9,094 bases of DNA from a bacterium (GTDB lineage Bacteria; Auribacterota; UBA3054), in NCBI GenBank assembly GCA_017444325.1, contig JAFSWV010000029.1, forward strand, positions 1 through 9,094. The letters are read 5' to 3'. Every line of letters begins with the position of its first letter. Position 1 is the stretch's first letter. Of the stretch, positions 1 through 6,063 are shown piece by piece. Below the pieces are notes generated by a model that had not been told where the DNA came from, did no database searches, and was given only the letters and a program-made list of their open reading frames with translations. Position numbers and translations under genes: made by a program.

Positions 1-1
1 T

Positions 2-58
2 GGCCGCCAGCTCGGTGGTCCTAACTTCGCGCAAAGCTTCCTAAGGCAGAACATATGA
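2..58 (+). CDS. Possible C-terminal end of an upstream gene (partial)
   Basis: The reading frame starting at base 2 is open from the window edge to a TGA at 56-58. It would encode 18 residues (GRQLGGPNFAQSFLRQNI). Its stop overlaps the next start as ATGA, a common coupling arrangement that fits the tight packing of this operon. The other two forward frames also end here, at 22-24 and 42-44, so the assignment is uncertain. If the block is a typical GldG/DUF4340 ABC cluster, the upstream gene should be the ABC-2 permease or the ATPase. The 18 residues carry no recognisable family motif. Confidence 0.3.
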   Translation, partial: GRQLGGPNFAQSFLRQNI

Positions 59-1899
59 ACTTCTTTTCCCAGAAATTTCTGACTTCCGCAGTAGGGCTCA
101 TAGCTCTGCTTGCGGTCATCATCATCGTGAATTTTGTCGCCGCCAATCTCTATTTCCGCTGGGACATTACCGAGGCAAAAACTTACAGTCTGACGGACGG
201 CACGAAAAAAATGCTAAGCGACCTCGACCAGGACGTCATGCTGAAACTTTTCTATTCCTCCAGTTTGAGAGGGCAGCCTTCCCAGATCAAGGCTTTCGCC
301 GGGCGCGTCAAGGACCTCCTGAAGGAATACGAGAACGCCTCCAAGGGCAGCGTGAAAGTGGAAGTGCTTGATCCGAAGCTCGACTCCGACGAAGAGGAAT
401 GGGCTCTGAAGTACGGCCTCAGGAGAGTCGGCTTCAGCAGCGACCCCTCGGCTGACGGCTACTTCTACTTCGGCATCGTGGCGGAAGCGCTCGACCAGAA
501 CGCCGCTCTGCCGATCGTTGACATCAGCCGTGAGCGCTATCTCGAGTACGACGTCTCCCAGCTGATCTACCAGGTGTTTAATCCGCAGAAGAAGACCATC
601 GGCGTGATCAGTTCGCTTCCCATCACGGGCACCGACAAGGACGACATGTACGGCCGCAATTCCAAGGGCGTCAATCAGCCCTGGATCATAGTAAACGAAC
701 TGAAGCGCAATTACGTCGTCAAGAATATCAAGCCCGACAGCCCCGTGAACCTTGACGGCGTGGACATCCTTTTGGTCGTGCATCCCAAAGCCTGGCCGGA
801 CGAAACGATGATCGCCATTGACCAGTACGTCATGAAGGGAGGCAAAGTCATCTTCTTCGTCGACCCTTTGTGCACCGCCGACAGGGACGAGCACAGTCCC
901 ATCATGCCGTTCGGCGCTTCCGACGCCAACGTTCTCTTCGAGAAATGGGGCTTTTCCGTCGATCCCGAAAAAGTCGTGGCTGACCTTGATCATCCCACGA
1001 TCTTAAGCAGCCAGAGCGGCGGCCAGGAGAAGAATCCTTTGTGGATCAGCGCGAGCGGCGAATGCTTCAATTCTAGCGAGATCATGACGGCCCAGCTCGA
1101 CCGCATGCTGCTTCCCCTGACGGGCGCCATCATTAAAAAGCAGGACGCCAAGACGACCTTGACTCCGCTTGTCTCCACCAGCCTTTCCGCCTCTCTCATC
1201 GCTAAAACGGAAGTCTTCCAGGAAGCCAGCGACTTAAGGATGAACTTCAATTCTGACGTCAAGAATTACCCGATGGTCGCGAAAGTGAGCGGACAATTTG
1301 AGAGCGCCTATCAGGGCATGACAAATTTGCTCTCCTATTCCGAGAGCGACAACACGATCGTGGTCTTCGCCGACGTGGACGTACTCTGCGACCAGTACAA
1401 CATCAGGACCGTCGGCTTCATGGGCATGCAGGCCTACCAGCCGCTCAACAACAACTACACGCTTATCCTGAACGCCATCAATCAGCTCAGCGGCGACCAG
1501 AATCTTATCGCCATCAGGGCCCGCGACAGCTACGAAAGACCCTTTACGGTCGTGCAGGATCTCGAGAAGAAGGCCCAGAACGAATGGCTCTCCAAGGAAC
1601 AGGCCCTTTCCCAGCAGTATGAGAATCTGCAGCGCCAGCTCTTCGAACTGCAGCAGCAGAAGGACGATTCTCAGCGCATGATAATAAGCCCCGAGCAGGA
1701 GAAGAAGATCAAGGAGTTCCAGAATCAGCGCCAGCAGATTGCCAGAGAGCTGAAGCAGGTCAGGAAGAATCTGAACCGCGACAAGGAAAAGCTGGGCTTC
1801 TATCTTAAGCTCTTCAACATTGCGCTTGTTCCCGCCATCGTCTGCCTGATCGGCATCTTCCTTGCGATCCGTCACCAATACAGAGTTAAACAGAGATAA
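55..1899 (+). CDS. GldG-like ABC transporter accessory protein
   Basis: This is a 614-residue membrane-anchored protein of the GldG / ABC_transp_aux type, the extracytoplasmic companion of an ABC-2 permease and its ATPase. One hydrophobic segment lies near the N terminus (about residues 12-33). It is followed by the characteristic entry into the domain, FRWDITEAKTYSLTDGTKKM, and a long soluble region. A Gln/Glu/Lys-rich predicted coiled coil spans about residues 503-583, and a second membrane helix (about 588-609) is followed by a basic tail. The layout of helix, large soluble domain, coiled coil and helix is usual for the family. The start is supported by AAGG at 43-46, 8 nt upstream. A DUF4340 gene follows after 3 nt, the standard neighbour. 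The substrate is unknown; in Bacteroidetes, GldG works with GldA/GldF in gliding, but elsewhere these clusters have no firm role. The family call is secure and the function is not. Confidence 0.9.
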   Translation: MNFFSQKFLTSAVGLIALLAVIIIVNFVAANLYFRWDITEAKTYSLTDGTKKMLSDLDQDVMLKLFYSSSLRGQPSQIKAFAGRVKDLLKEYENASKGSVKVEVLDPKLDSDEEEWALKYGLRRVGFSSDPSADGYFYFGIVAEALDQNAALPIVDISRERYLEYDVSQLIYQVFNPQKKTIGVISSLPITGTDKDDMYGRNSKGVNQPWIIVNELKRNYVVKNIKPDSPVNLDGVDILLVVHPKAWPDETMIAIDQYVMKGGKVIFFVDPLCTADRDEHSPIMPFGASDANVLFEKWGFSVDPEKVVADLDHPTILSSQSGGQEKNPLWISASGECFNSSEIMTAQLDRMLLPLTGAIIKKQDAKTTLTPLVSTSLSASLIAKTEVFQEASDLRMNFNSDVKNYPMVAKVSGQFESAYQGMTNLLSYSESDNTIVVFADVDVLCDQYNIRTVGFMGMQAYQPLNNNYTLILNAINQLSGDQNLIAIRARDSYERPFTVVQDLEKKAQNEWLSKEQALSQQYENLQRQLFELQQQKDDSQRMIISPEQEKKIKEFQNQRQQIARELKQVRKNLNRDKEKLGFYLKLFNIALVPAIVCLIGIFLAIRHQYRVKQR

Positions 1900-1902
1900 A
1901 TT

Positions 1903-3042
1903 ATGAACGCGAAAACCACGCTAATACTTCTTCTGATCGCCCTCCTCGGCTTGGGCGGCATTTTCGCTTACAAGGAATACAAAAAACTTTCCGCCAGGTC
2001 TGAGCGCAAGCTCGGCGACACGATCTACAAAGATTATCCCGTAAACGACATCACCAAAGTCACGCTGAAAAACAACAAGAGCGAAGTTACGATAGAGAAG
2101 GAAGGCAACTTCTGGGTCGTGAAAGACGGAAGCAACTTCCGCGCCAAATATTCCATGCTCGCCAATCTGCTCGCCGAGATCTACGCGATGAAAGCCGGGC
2201 AGGTGATCAACGTCAGGAAATCCGGTTACCAAAAGATGAGCGTGGCGGATCCCGACGAAGTGACGACCAACGCCGGACTGCGCGTCGAGACTTTCCTTCC
2301 CGACGGCAAAAAAGCCTCTTCCTTTATCCTGGGCCGCACGAAAATGCACAGCACGGACGACGAGATGACCGCCCGGTCTTTTTCTGTGGAATCTTTGTTC
2401 GTCGGCCAGTACGTGCGCTTGACTGACGAGGAAAAGCCGATGCTGGTCAGGAACATCTTCCGAGTCAACGCGGATCCCAAAGATTGGCGCGATCCCTTCA
2501 TCCTGGAACTGAAAAAAGATGACATCACGAAGATCACGGGCCCCGACTACACCCTCGTTGCCAAGGAAGGGGAAAGCAATTTAGTCCTGGAAGACGGGAC
2601 GCAGCCTAATTCCGGAGCGCTTCTGAGACTGACGGGAACGCTCTCGCGCCTCGAAGCGCAGGAAGCTACTGACAGCAAGATCGAAAACGGCCATAAACTG
2701 ACCGTCGATCTTTCTTCCGGCGCAAGCTATGCAATTACCGGAAGCAGCGAGGACGGCAAGGATTCTCTGCTTTCCGTCAAGGCTTCTTTCACCGCCCCCG
2801 ACCGCGGCACCAACGAGGTCACCAGAGCGGAAAAGGACGCCGATCTGAAAGCGGCCGACGAAGCGAACCAGTATAACGAATGGTACGGCAGATTCGCTTA
2901 CAAAGTGGACAAGGCTACCTTCCAGAAGCTCTTCATCAACGAGGAAGGGCTGAAAGAGCCCGAGAAGTCGGACAAACCGGAAGCTGAGAAGCCCGCCAAT
3001 CCTTTCGATGCTCTTGAAGACGTCGAAGAAGACGATGCCTGA
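1903..3042 (+). CDS. DUF4340 domain-containing membrane-anchored protein
   Basis: This 379-residue protein has an N-terminal hydrophobic anchor at about residues 5-23, followed by a basic stretch (KEYKKLSARSERK). The rest is predicted to be outside the cytoplasm. The DUF4340 pattern is visible: a beta-rich segment containing NNKSEVTIEKEGNFWVVKDG, a Leu/Ala-rich helix (SMLANLLAEIYAMKAG), and later repeats of the same kind of strand-rich module. The last 30 or so residues are a charged, Pro-containing acidic tail ending EDVEEDDA, likely disordered. DUF4340 genes regularly follow GldG-like genes in ABC clusters, as here with a 3-nt gap, and the product is thought to be part of that envelope complex. 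No enzymatic motif is visible. There is no strong Shine-Dalgarno sequence, so translation may be coupled to the gene upstream. Confidence 0.88.
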   Translation: MNAKTTLILLLIALLGLGGIFAYKEYKKLSARSERKLGDTIYKDYPVNDITKVTLKNNKSEVTIEKEGNFWVVKDGSNFRAKYSMLANLLAEIYAMKAGQVINVRKSGYQKMSVADPDEVTTNAGLRVETFLPDGKKASSFILGRTKMHSTDDEMTARSFSVESLFVGQYVRLTDEEKPMLVRNIFRVNADPKDWRDPFILELKKDDITKITGPDYTLVAKEGESNLVLEDGTQPNSGALLRLTGTLSRLEAQEATDSKIENGHKLTVDLSSGASYAITGSSEDGKDSLLSVKASFTAPDRGTNEVTRAEKDADLKAADEANQYNEWYGRFAYKVDKATFQKLFINEEGLKEPEKSDKPEAEKPANPFDALEDVEEDDA

Positions 3043-3563
3043 TGGAGATCAAAGGCACAAAGATCATTTTGCGCGAGCAAAGGGCCGAGGACGCCAAGTT
3101 CTTTGCCCATTGGTTCAATCAGCCCAAAGTCATGTTCCAATGCGGCTTCACTGAGCCGACCGACGAGGAAAAAGAGAGAACAAATATCCTCATCAATCAC
3201 AGAAGGGAAGACGCTCTCTGGTTCACCATTACTGATCTTGAGGGAAACATCATCGGCGAAACAGGCCTTCTCAGAATGTTCCCGGCTTGGCATTGCACCG
3301 ACCTCTCGATCATTATTCCCGACCCAAAGAAGCAACACCAGGGCTACGGCTCGGAAGCCATCCGTAAAATACTCGACATTGCCTTCCACCAATACGAAAT
3401 GAATCGCGTCTCGATAGGAGTCGTAGCCCTGAATACAAACGCCCTATCTTTTTACAAGAAGATCGGCTTTAAAGAAGAAGGCATCCAAGAGCAAGGCTAC
3501 TATTACGAAGGCAAATACAGCGATTTCGTAATGATGCGCATTTTACGCCAAGAATGGAAGTAA
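3042..3563 (+). CDS. GNAT-family N-acetyltransferase (RimJ/RimL type)
   Basis: This 173-residue protein fits the single-domain GNAT fold of the Acetyltransf_3 (RimJ/RimL, SpeG-like) group, which transfers acetyl from acetyl-CoA to an amine. It opens with the usual first strand (GTKIILREQRAEDAKFFAHW). The acetyl-CoA pyrophosphate-binding motif A is QHQGYG at residues 98-103, followed by helix SEAIRKILDIAF. The closing motif B region, ALNTNALSFYKKIGFKEEG, is near residues 129-147. The ATG shares its A with the stop of the DUF4340 gene (TGATG), so translation is probably coupled and the gene is cotranscribed with the ABC accessory genes. The substrate could be a protein N terminus, a polyamine or a small amine; the sequence does not decide. 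The stop codon forms the left end of a large inverted repeat. Confidence 0.92.
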   Translation: MEIKGTKIILREQRAEDAKFFAHWFNQPKVMFQCGFTEPTDEEKERTNILINHRREDALWFTITDLEGNIIGETGLLRMFPAWHCTDLSIIIPDPKKQHQGYGSEAIRKILDIAFHQYEMNRVSIGVVALNTNALSFYKKIGFKEEGIQEQGYYYEGKYSDFVMMRILRQEWK

Positions 3564-3678
3564 TCGCTTCGGAGCAAAGTGCGACGTACGCCCCTAAGCG
3601 AACTCACGGAGGACGCTAATCAAGGCCATGCGCGCGTAGTCCGTGAGCGGGGGGCGTACGTCGACTTTGCGACGATTA
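3561..3678. repeat. Large imperfect inverted repeat filling the convergent intergenic gap
   Basis: The 112 bp between the stop codons of the GNAT and malic enzyme genes form one long imperfect palindrome. Pairing arms, from outside inwards: TAATCG 3561-3566 with CGATTA 3673-3678; GCAAAGT 3574-3580 with ACTTTGC 3664-3670; CGACGTACGCCCC 3582-3594 with GGGGCGTACGTCG 3651-3663; CTCACGGA 3603-3610 with TCCGTGAG 3640-3647; ACGC 3613-3616 with GCGT 3634-3637. The loop is about 3617-3633. The repeat ends fall on the two TAA stops. It could act as a bidirectional transcription terminator, although no T-tract follows the stem, or be a copy of a dispersed palindromic (REP/MITE-like) element. The pairing is seen directly; the role is inferred. 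Confidence 0.8.
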
Positions 3679-4839
3679 GATTACATTACCTTTGGCGGCG
3701 CAGTACACTGCTTCGGCGACCGCGCGGGTCACTTCGCGGTCAAGAGCGGGCGGGATCACGTAGTCCGGCTTCAGCTCGTCGGGGCTCACCATGTTGGCGA
3801 TAGCCTGGGCGGCAGCCAGCTTCATTTCTTCTGTGATCTTCTTGGCGCGGGCGTCGAGAGCGCCGCGGAAGATGCCCGGGAAGGCCAGGACGTTGTTCAC
3901 CTGGTTCGGATAGTCGGAACGGCCCGTGCAAATGACCAAGGCGCCGGCTTCCTTCGCCAGATCGGGATCGATCTCAGGTGTCGGGTTAGCGCAGGCGAAG
4001 ATCATGGGATCTTTGGCCATGGTCTTGACCATTTCCGGCTTCAGGATGTTGGGGGCGGAAACGCCGATGAAAAGGTCGGCGCCTTTGACAGCTTCCGCCA
4101 GGCCGCCTGTGCCTTTGTCGCGGACCGCGAAATCAAGAAGCTCGGCGCGCTTCGGGTCTAAGGTCATGTGCTCTTTGCTGATGATGCCCTTGGTGTTCAA
4201 AAGCGTGAAATCCCTGGCGCCGTTGGCGTACAAAAGGCGGGCGATGGCGGTTCCGGCCGCGCCCACGCCGTTGATTACGATCTTGAGGTCTTCCAGTTCC
4301 TTGTCCGCCAGCTTAAGGGCGTTGTAGAGCGCCGCCAGCGTTACGACGGCCGTGCCGTGCTGGTCGTCGTGGAAGACGGGAATGTCGAGTTCGTTGATAA
4401 GGCGGTCTTCGATCTCAAAGCAGCGGGGGGCCGAGATGTCTTCCAAGTTGATGCCGCCGAAGACCAGGGAAATGTTCTTTACGGTAGCGATGAATTCCTC
4501 GACGTTCTGGGTGTTGACGCAGATGGGAAAGGCGTCAACGTTGCCGAAAGACTTGAAGAGCACGGATTTTCCCTCCATGACGGGAAGACCCGCCAGGGGA
4601 CCGATGTTGCCCAATCCCAGTACCGCCGAGCCGTCCGTTATGACGGCCACCATGTTCCATTTCCTGGTGTAGCGGTAAGCTAAACTGGGATCATCCTTGA
4701 TCTCCAGGCAGGGAGCGGCCACGCCGGGAGTGTAGGCCGTGCTGAGGTCGTCCTTGTTTTCCAAGGGGCAGAGAGGCGTAAGGCTTATTTTGCCGCGCCA
4801 TTCTTCATGCTTCTGAAGCGCCAGAGAGAAATAATCCAT
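3676..4839 (-). CDS. Malic enzyme, short form (malate to pyruvate, oxidative decarboxylation)
   Basis: This 387-residue protein is a complete short bacterial malic enzyme that converts malate to pyruvate and CO2 with reduction of NAD(P). The N-terminal catalytic domain shows AYTPGVAAPC with Tyr36, MEGKSVLFKSFGNVDAFPIC with Lys91, the metal-binding FGGINLEDISAPRCFEIE (Glu133, Asp134), and PVFHDDQHGTA with Asp158/Asp159. The cofactor domain has the Rossmann loop GVGAAG at 191-196, then FACANPTPEI and SDYPNQVNNVLAFPGIFRGALDAR. It lacks the C-terminal phosphotransacetylase domain of E. coli MaeB (about 759 residues). After the second Rossmann strand the sequence is LLNTKG, with Asn where many homologues have Asp; NAD versus NADP preference cannot be decided from this. 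A strong AGGAAGG site and an extended -10 promoter precede it. It probably supplies pyruvate and reducing power in central metabolism. The gene is monocistronic here, convergent with GNAT and divergent from DUF362. Confidence 0.95.
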   Translation of the reverse strand: MDYFSLALQKHEEWRGKISLTPLCPLENKDDLSTAYTPGVAAPCLEIKDDPSLAYRYTRKWNMVAVITDGSAVLGLGNIGPLAGLPVMEGKSVLFKSFGNVDAFPICVNTQNVEEFIATVKNISLVFGGINLEDISAPRCFEIEDRLINELDIPVFHDDQHGTAVVTLAALYNALKLADKELEDLKIVINGVGAAGTAIARLLYANGARDFTLLNTKGIISKEHMTLDPKRAELLDFAVRDKGTGGLAEAVKGADLFIGVSAPNILKPEMVKTMAKDPMIFACANPTPEIDPDLAKEAGALVICTGRSDYPNQVNNVLAFPGIFRGALDARAKKITEEMKLAAAQAIANMVSPDELKPDYVIPPALDREVTRAVAEAVYCAAKGNVI

Positions 4840-4843
4840 ATAT

Positions 4844-4850
4844 CCTTCCT
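4844..4850 (-). promoter_or_regulatory. Ribosome binding site of malic enzyme
   Basis: Read on the minus strand, AGGAAGG lies 4 nt before the ATG at 4839 (7 nt if the first AGGA is used). It is the strongest Shine-Dalgarno sequence in the window and fixes the start codon. Confidence 0.8.
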
Positions 4851-4857
4851 TTTTGAT

Positions 4858-4869
4858 TGTTCACGAACA
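4858..4869. promoter_or_regulatory. 12-bp palindrome in the malic enzyme leader
   Basis: TGTTCACGAACA has 5-bp arms (TGTTC/GAACA) around a 2-bp centre. It lies between the predicted transcription start and the ribosome binding site of the malic enzyme gene, on the far side from the DUF362 gene. The size and position would suit a repressor operator, but short palindromes also occur by chance and no known regulator consensus is matched with confidence. Confidence 0.3.
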
Positions 4870-4879
4870 CACTTTGGAA

Positions 4880-4888
4880 ATTATACCA
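4880..4888 (-). promoter_or_regulatory. Extended -10 promoter for malic enzyme
   Basis: On the minus strand the sequence reads TGGTATAAT, a perfect TATAAT preceded by TGn, the extended -10 form of a sigma-70-type promoter. No good -35 is found 16-18 nt further upstream, which is common for extended -10 promoters. Transcription would begin near 4873, giving a leader of roughly 30 nt before the ATG at 4839. The surrounding 4840-4940 region is clearly more AT-rich than the genes on either side. Confidence 0.65.
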
Positions 4889-4896
4889 TTTTGGTA
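4884..4896. promoter_or_regulatory. 13-bp palindrome overlapping the malic enzyme -10
   Basis: TACCATTTTGGTA has perfect 5-bp arms (TACCA/TGGTA) around TTT. It overlaps the TG and first bases of the minus-strand extended -10 and also lies inside the candidate plus-strand promoter. A protein bound here could control both divergent transcripts. This is inferred from position and symmetry only. Confidence 0.35.
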
Positions 4897-4929
4897 AAAT
4901 ATAAAGATAGTAAAATTTAACTTCAAAAC

Positions 4930-4934
4930 GAGGG
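4930..4934 (+). promoter_or_regulatory. Ribosome binding site of the DUF362 gene
   Basis: GAGGG lies 6 nt before the ATG at 4941. It is the only good Shine-Dalgarno match near this start and supports the chosen initiation codon of the first gene in the operon. Confidence 0.7.
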
Positions 4935-4940
4935 TCTCTT

Positions 4941-6062
4941 ATGCCGAAAGCAAAAAAAGCAAAAGTATATTTCACGTCCGTCAGGACGAAAGTCGGCACA
5001 AGCCTTTTGGACAAATTATCCCTGCTTTTAGACAAGGCCGGGTTCAAGGAACTTGATCTGGAAAGGAAATTCGTGGCCATCAAGATCCACTTCGGAGAAA
5101 GGGGAAACCTCGCTTTCCTAAGGCCCAATTTCTCAAGAGTGGTGGTTGAGAAGGTCAAGGAAATGGGCGGGAAGCCCTTCCTGACCGACTGCAGCACGCT
5201 CTATGTGGGCTCCAGGAAGGATGCCATCGAGCATCTGGAGACCGCCATGATAAACGGCTACGTCCCGGCGGTGACGGGCTGCCCCGTCATCATGGGCGAC
5301 GGCCTTAAGGGAACGGACGACGTGACGGTCCCCATCGAGGGCGGCGTGGTCCTGAAGGAAGCCATTATCGGCCGTACGATCATGGACGCGGACGCCATCA
5401 TCTCCGTGGCCCATTTCAAAGGGCATGAGATGTTAGGCTTCGGCGGCGCGATCAAGAACCTCGGCATGGGCTGCGGATCCAGAGCCGGGAAAAAAGTCAT
5501 GCACAGCGACGGGATTGTCCAGGTGGACGGCGAACGCTGCATTGGCTGCGGCAAGTGCTTCAAGATCTGCGCGCACGGAGCGCCGAAGATCACGAACAGG
5601 AAATGCAAGATCCAGGAGAACGTCTGCGTAGGCTGCGGCCGCTGCATCGGAGTCTGTCCCACGGACGCCATAGGGCCCATGTGGAGCGCCAAGGCCGGCT
5701 CGGTCGACATGAAGACGACGGAATACGCCAAGGCGGTCGTCCAGGGCCGTCCGCAGTTCCATATCAACTTCGTCATTGACGTCTCACCCTTCTGCGACTG
5801 CCATGGGGAGTACGACGCTGCGATCGTTCCCGACGTCGGCATCTTCGCCTCATTTGTTCCGGTGGCGGTGGACCAGGCTTGCGTGGACGCCGTTTTGGCG
5901 CAGCCTGTCATTGGAAACAGCTATCTTGGGCAGAGCAAGGTCAAAGGCCGAGACCACTTCGGCAAGGTCTCCCCGGACACGGACTGGAGGATCCAGCTGG
6001 AGCACGGCGAAAAGATCGGTTTGGGAACCAGAAAATATGAACTCATAAATGTCGGTGATTAA
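4941..6062 (+). CDS. DUF362 protein with two 4Fe-4S ferredoxin motifs
   Basis: This 373-residue soluble protein belongs to the DUF362 'Fe-S center protein' family. The N-terminal part carries the DUF362 domain, with KIHFGERGNLAFLRP at about 48-62 and ADAIISVAHFKGHEMLGFGG at about 150-169. A two-cluster ferredoxin insert follows: Cys200, 203, 206 and 210 (CIGCGKCFKIC), and Cys229, 232, 235 and 239 (CVGCGRCIGVCP). The first motif has Ala instead of the usual Pro after its last Cys. The C-terminal part has the family signature DVSPFCDCHGEYDAAIVPDVG, with Cys285 and Cys287, and then ASFVPVAVDQA. The clusters suggest electron transfer; the reaction of the family is not established. There is no signal peptide, so it is cytoplasmic. 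It heads a tight operon, with the lipoprotein gene starting 1 nt after its stop. Confidence 0.9.
   Translation: MPKAKKAKVYFTSVRTKVGTSLLDKLSLLLDKAGFKELDLERKFVAIKIHFGERGNLAFLRPNFSRVVVEKVKEMGGKPFLTDCSTLYVGSRKDAIEHLETAMINGYVPAVTGCPVIMGDGLKGTDDVTVPIEGGVVLKEAIIGRTIMDADAIISVAHFKGHEMLGFGGAIKNLGMGCGSRAGKKVMHSDGIVQVDGERCIGCGKCFKICAHGAPKITNRKCKIQENVCVGCGRCIGVCPTDAIGPMWSAKAGSVDMKTTEYAKAVVQGRPQFHINFVIDVSPFCDCHGEYDAAIVPDVGIFASFVPVAVDQACVDAVLAQPVIGNSYLGQSKVKGRDHFGKVSPDTDWRIQLEHGEKIGLGTRKYELINVGD
6054..6059 (+). promoter_or_regulatory. Ribosome binding site deciding the lipoprotein start
   Basis: GGTGAT, inside the last codons of the DUF362 gene, is complementary to the 3' end of 16S rRNA and lies 4 nt before the ATG at 6064. 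It favours 6064 over the in-frame ATG at 6049, which overlaps the upstream gene and would put charged and polar residues ahead of the lipoprotein signal. Confidence 0.6.
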
Positions 6063-6063
6063 G

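Larger units (their letters stand above)
4874..4905 (+). promoter_or_regulatory. Candidate promoter of the DUF362 operon
   Basis: The plus-strand transcript must start in the 101-bp gap before 4941. TTGGAA at 4874-4879 is a fair -35 match. Possible -10 boxes are TAAAAT (4895-4900, 15-nt spacer) and TATAAA (4900-4905, 20-nt spacer); neither has ideal spacing. The region is A/T-rich throughout, so the exact boxes are uncertain. Confidence 0.3.

Noticed and set aside
214..993. Long minus-strand open frame opposite the GldG-like gene
   Set aside because: Its translation lacks domain character, and the plus strand encodes a coherent family protein across the same bases.
1234..1878. Minus-strand open frame with a Leu-rich translation, resembling a membrane protein
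   Set aside because: The Leu runs are the antisense of the Gln/Glu/Lys-rich coiled-coil codons of the GldG-like gene.
3564..3675. Standard rho-independent terminator at the convergent junction
   Set aside because: The hairpin is far longer than usual, has bulges, and no T-tract follows on either strand, so it was reported as an inverted repeat and not called a terminator.
3643..4161. Plus-strand open frame starting in the palindrome and opposite the malic enzyme
   Set aside because: The minus strand has every malic enzyme motif in order across this stretch. The plus frame shows no motif and begins inside the inverted repeat.
4168..4683. Second plus-strand open frame opposite the malic enzyme
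   Set aside because: It is antisense to conserved catalytic and Rossmann segments, with no independent start signal.
5538..5661. A separate small ferredoxin gene
   Set aside because: The two 4Fe-4S motifs are in frame within the DUF362 protein, a known arrangement for that family.
6049..6063. Earlier in-frame start ATG at 6049 for the lipoprotein
   Set aside because: It overlaps the DUF362 gene and adds SVIK-type residues before a normal Met-Lys-Lys signal; the GGTGAT site fits 6064 better.
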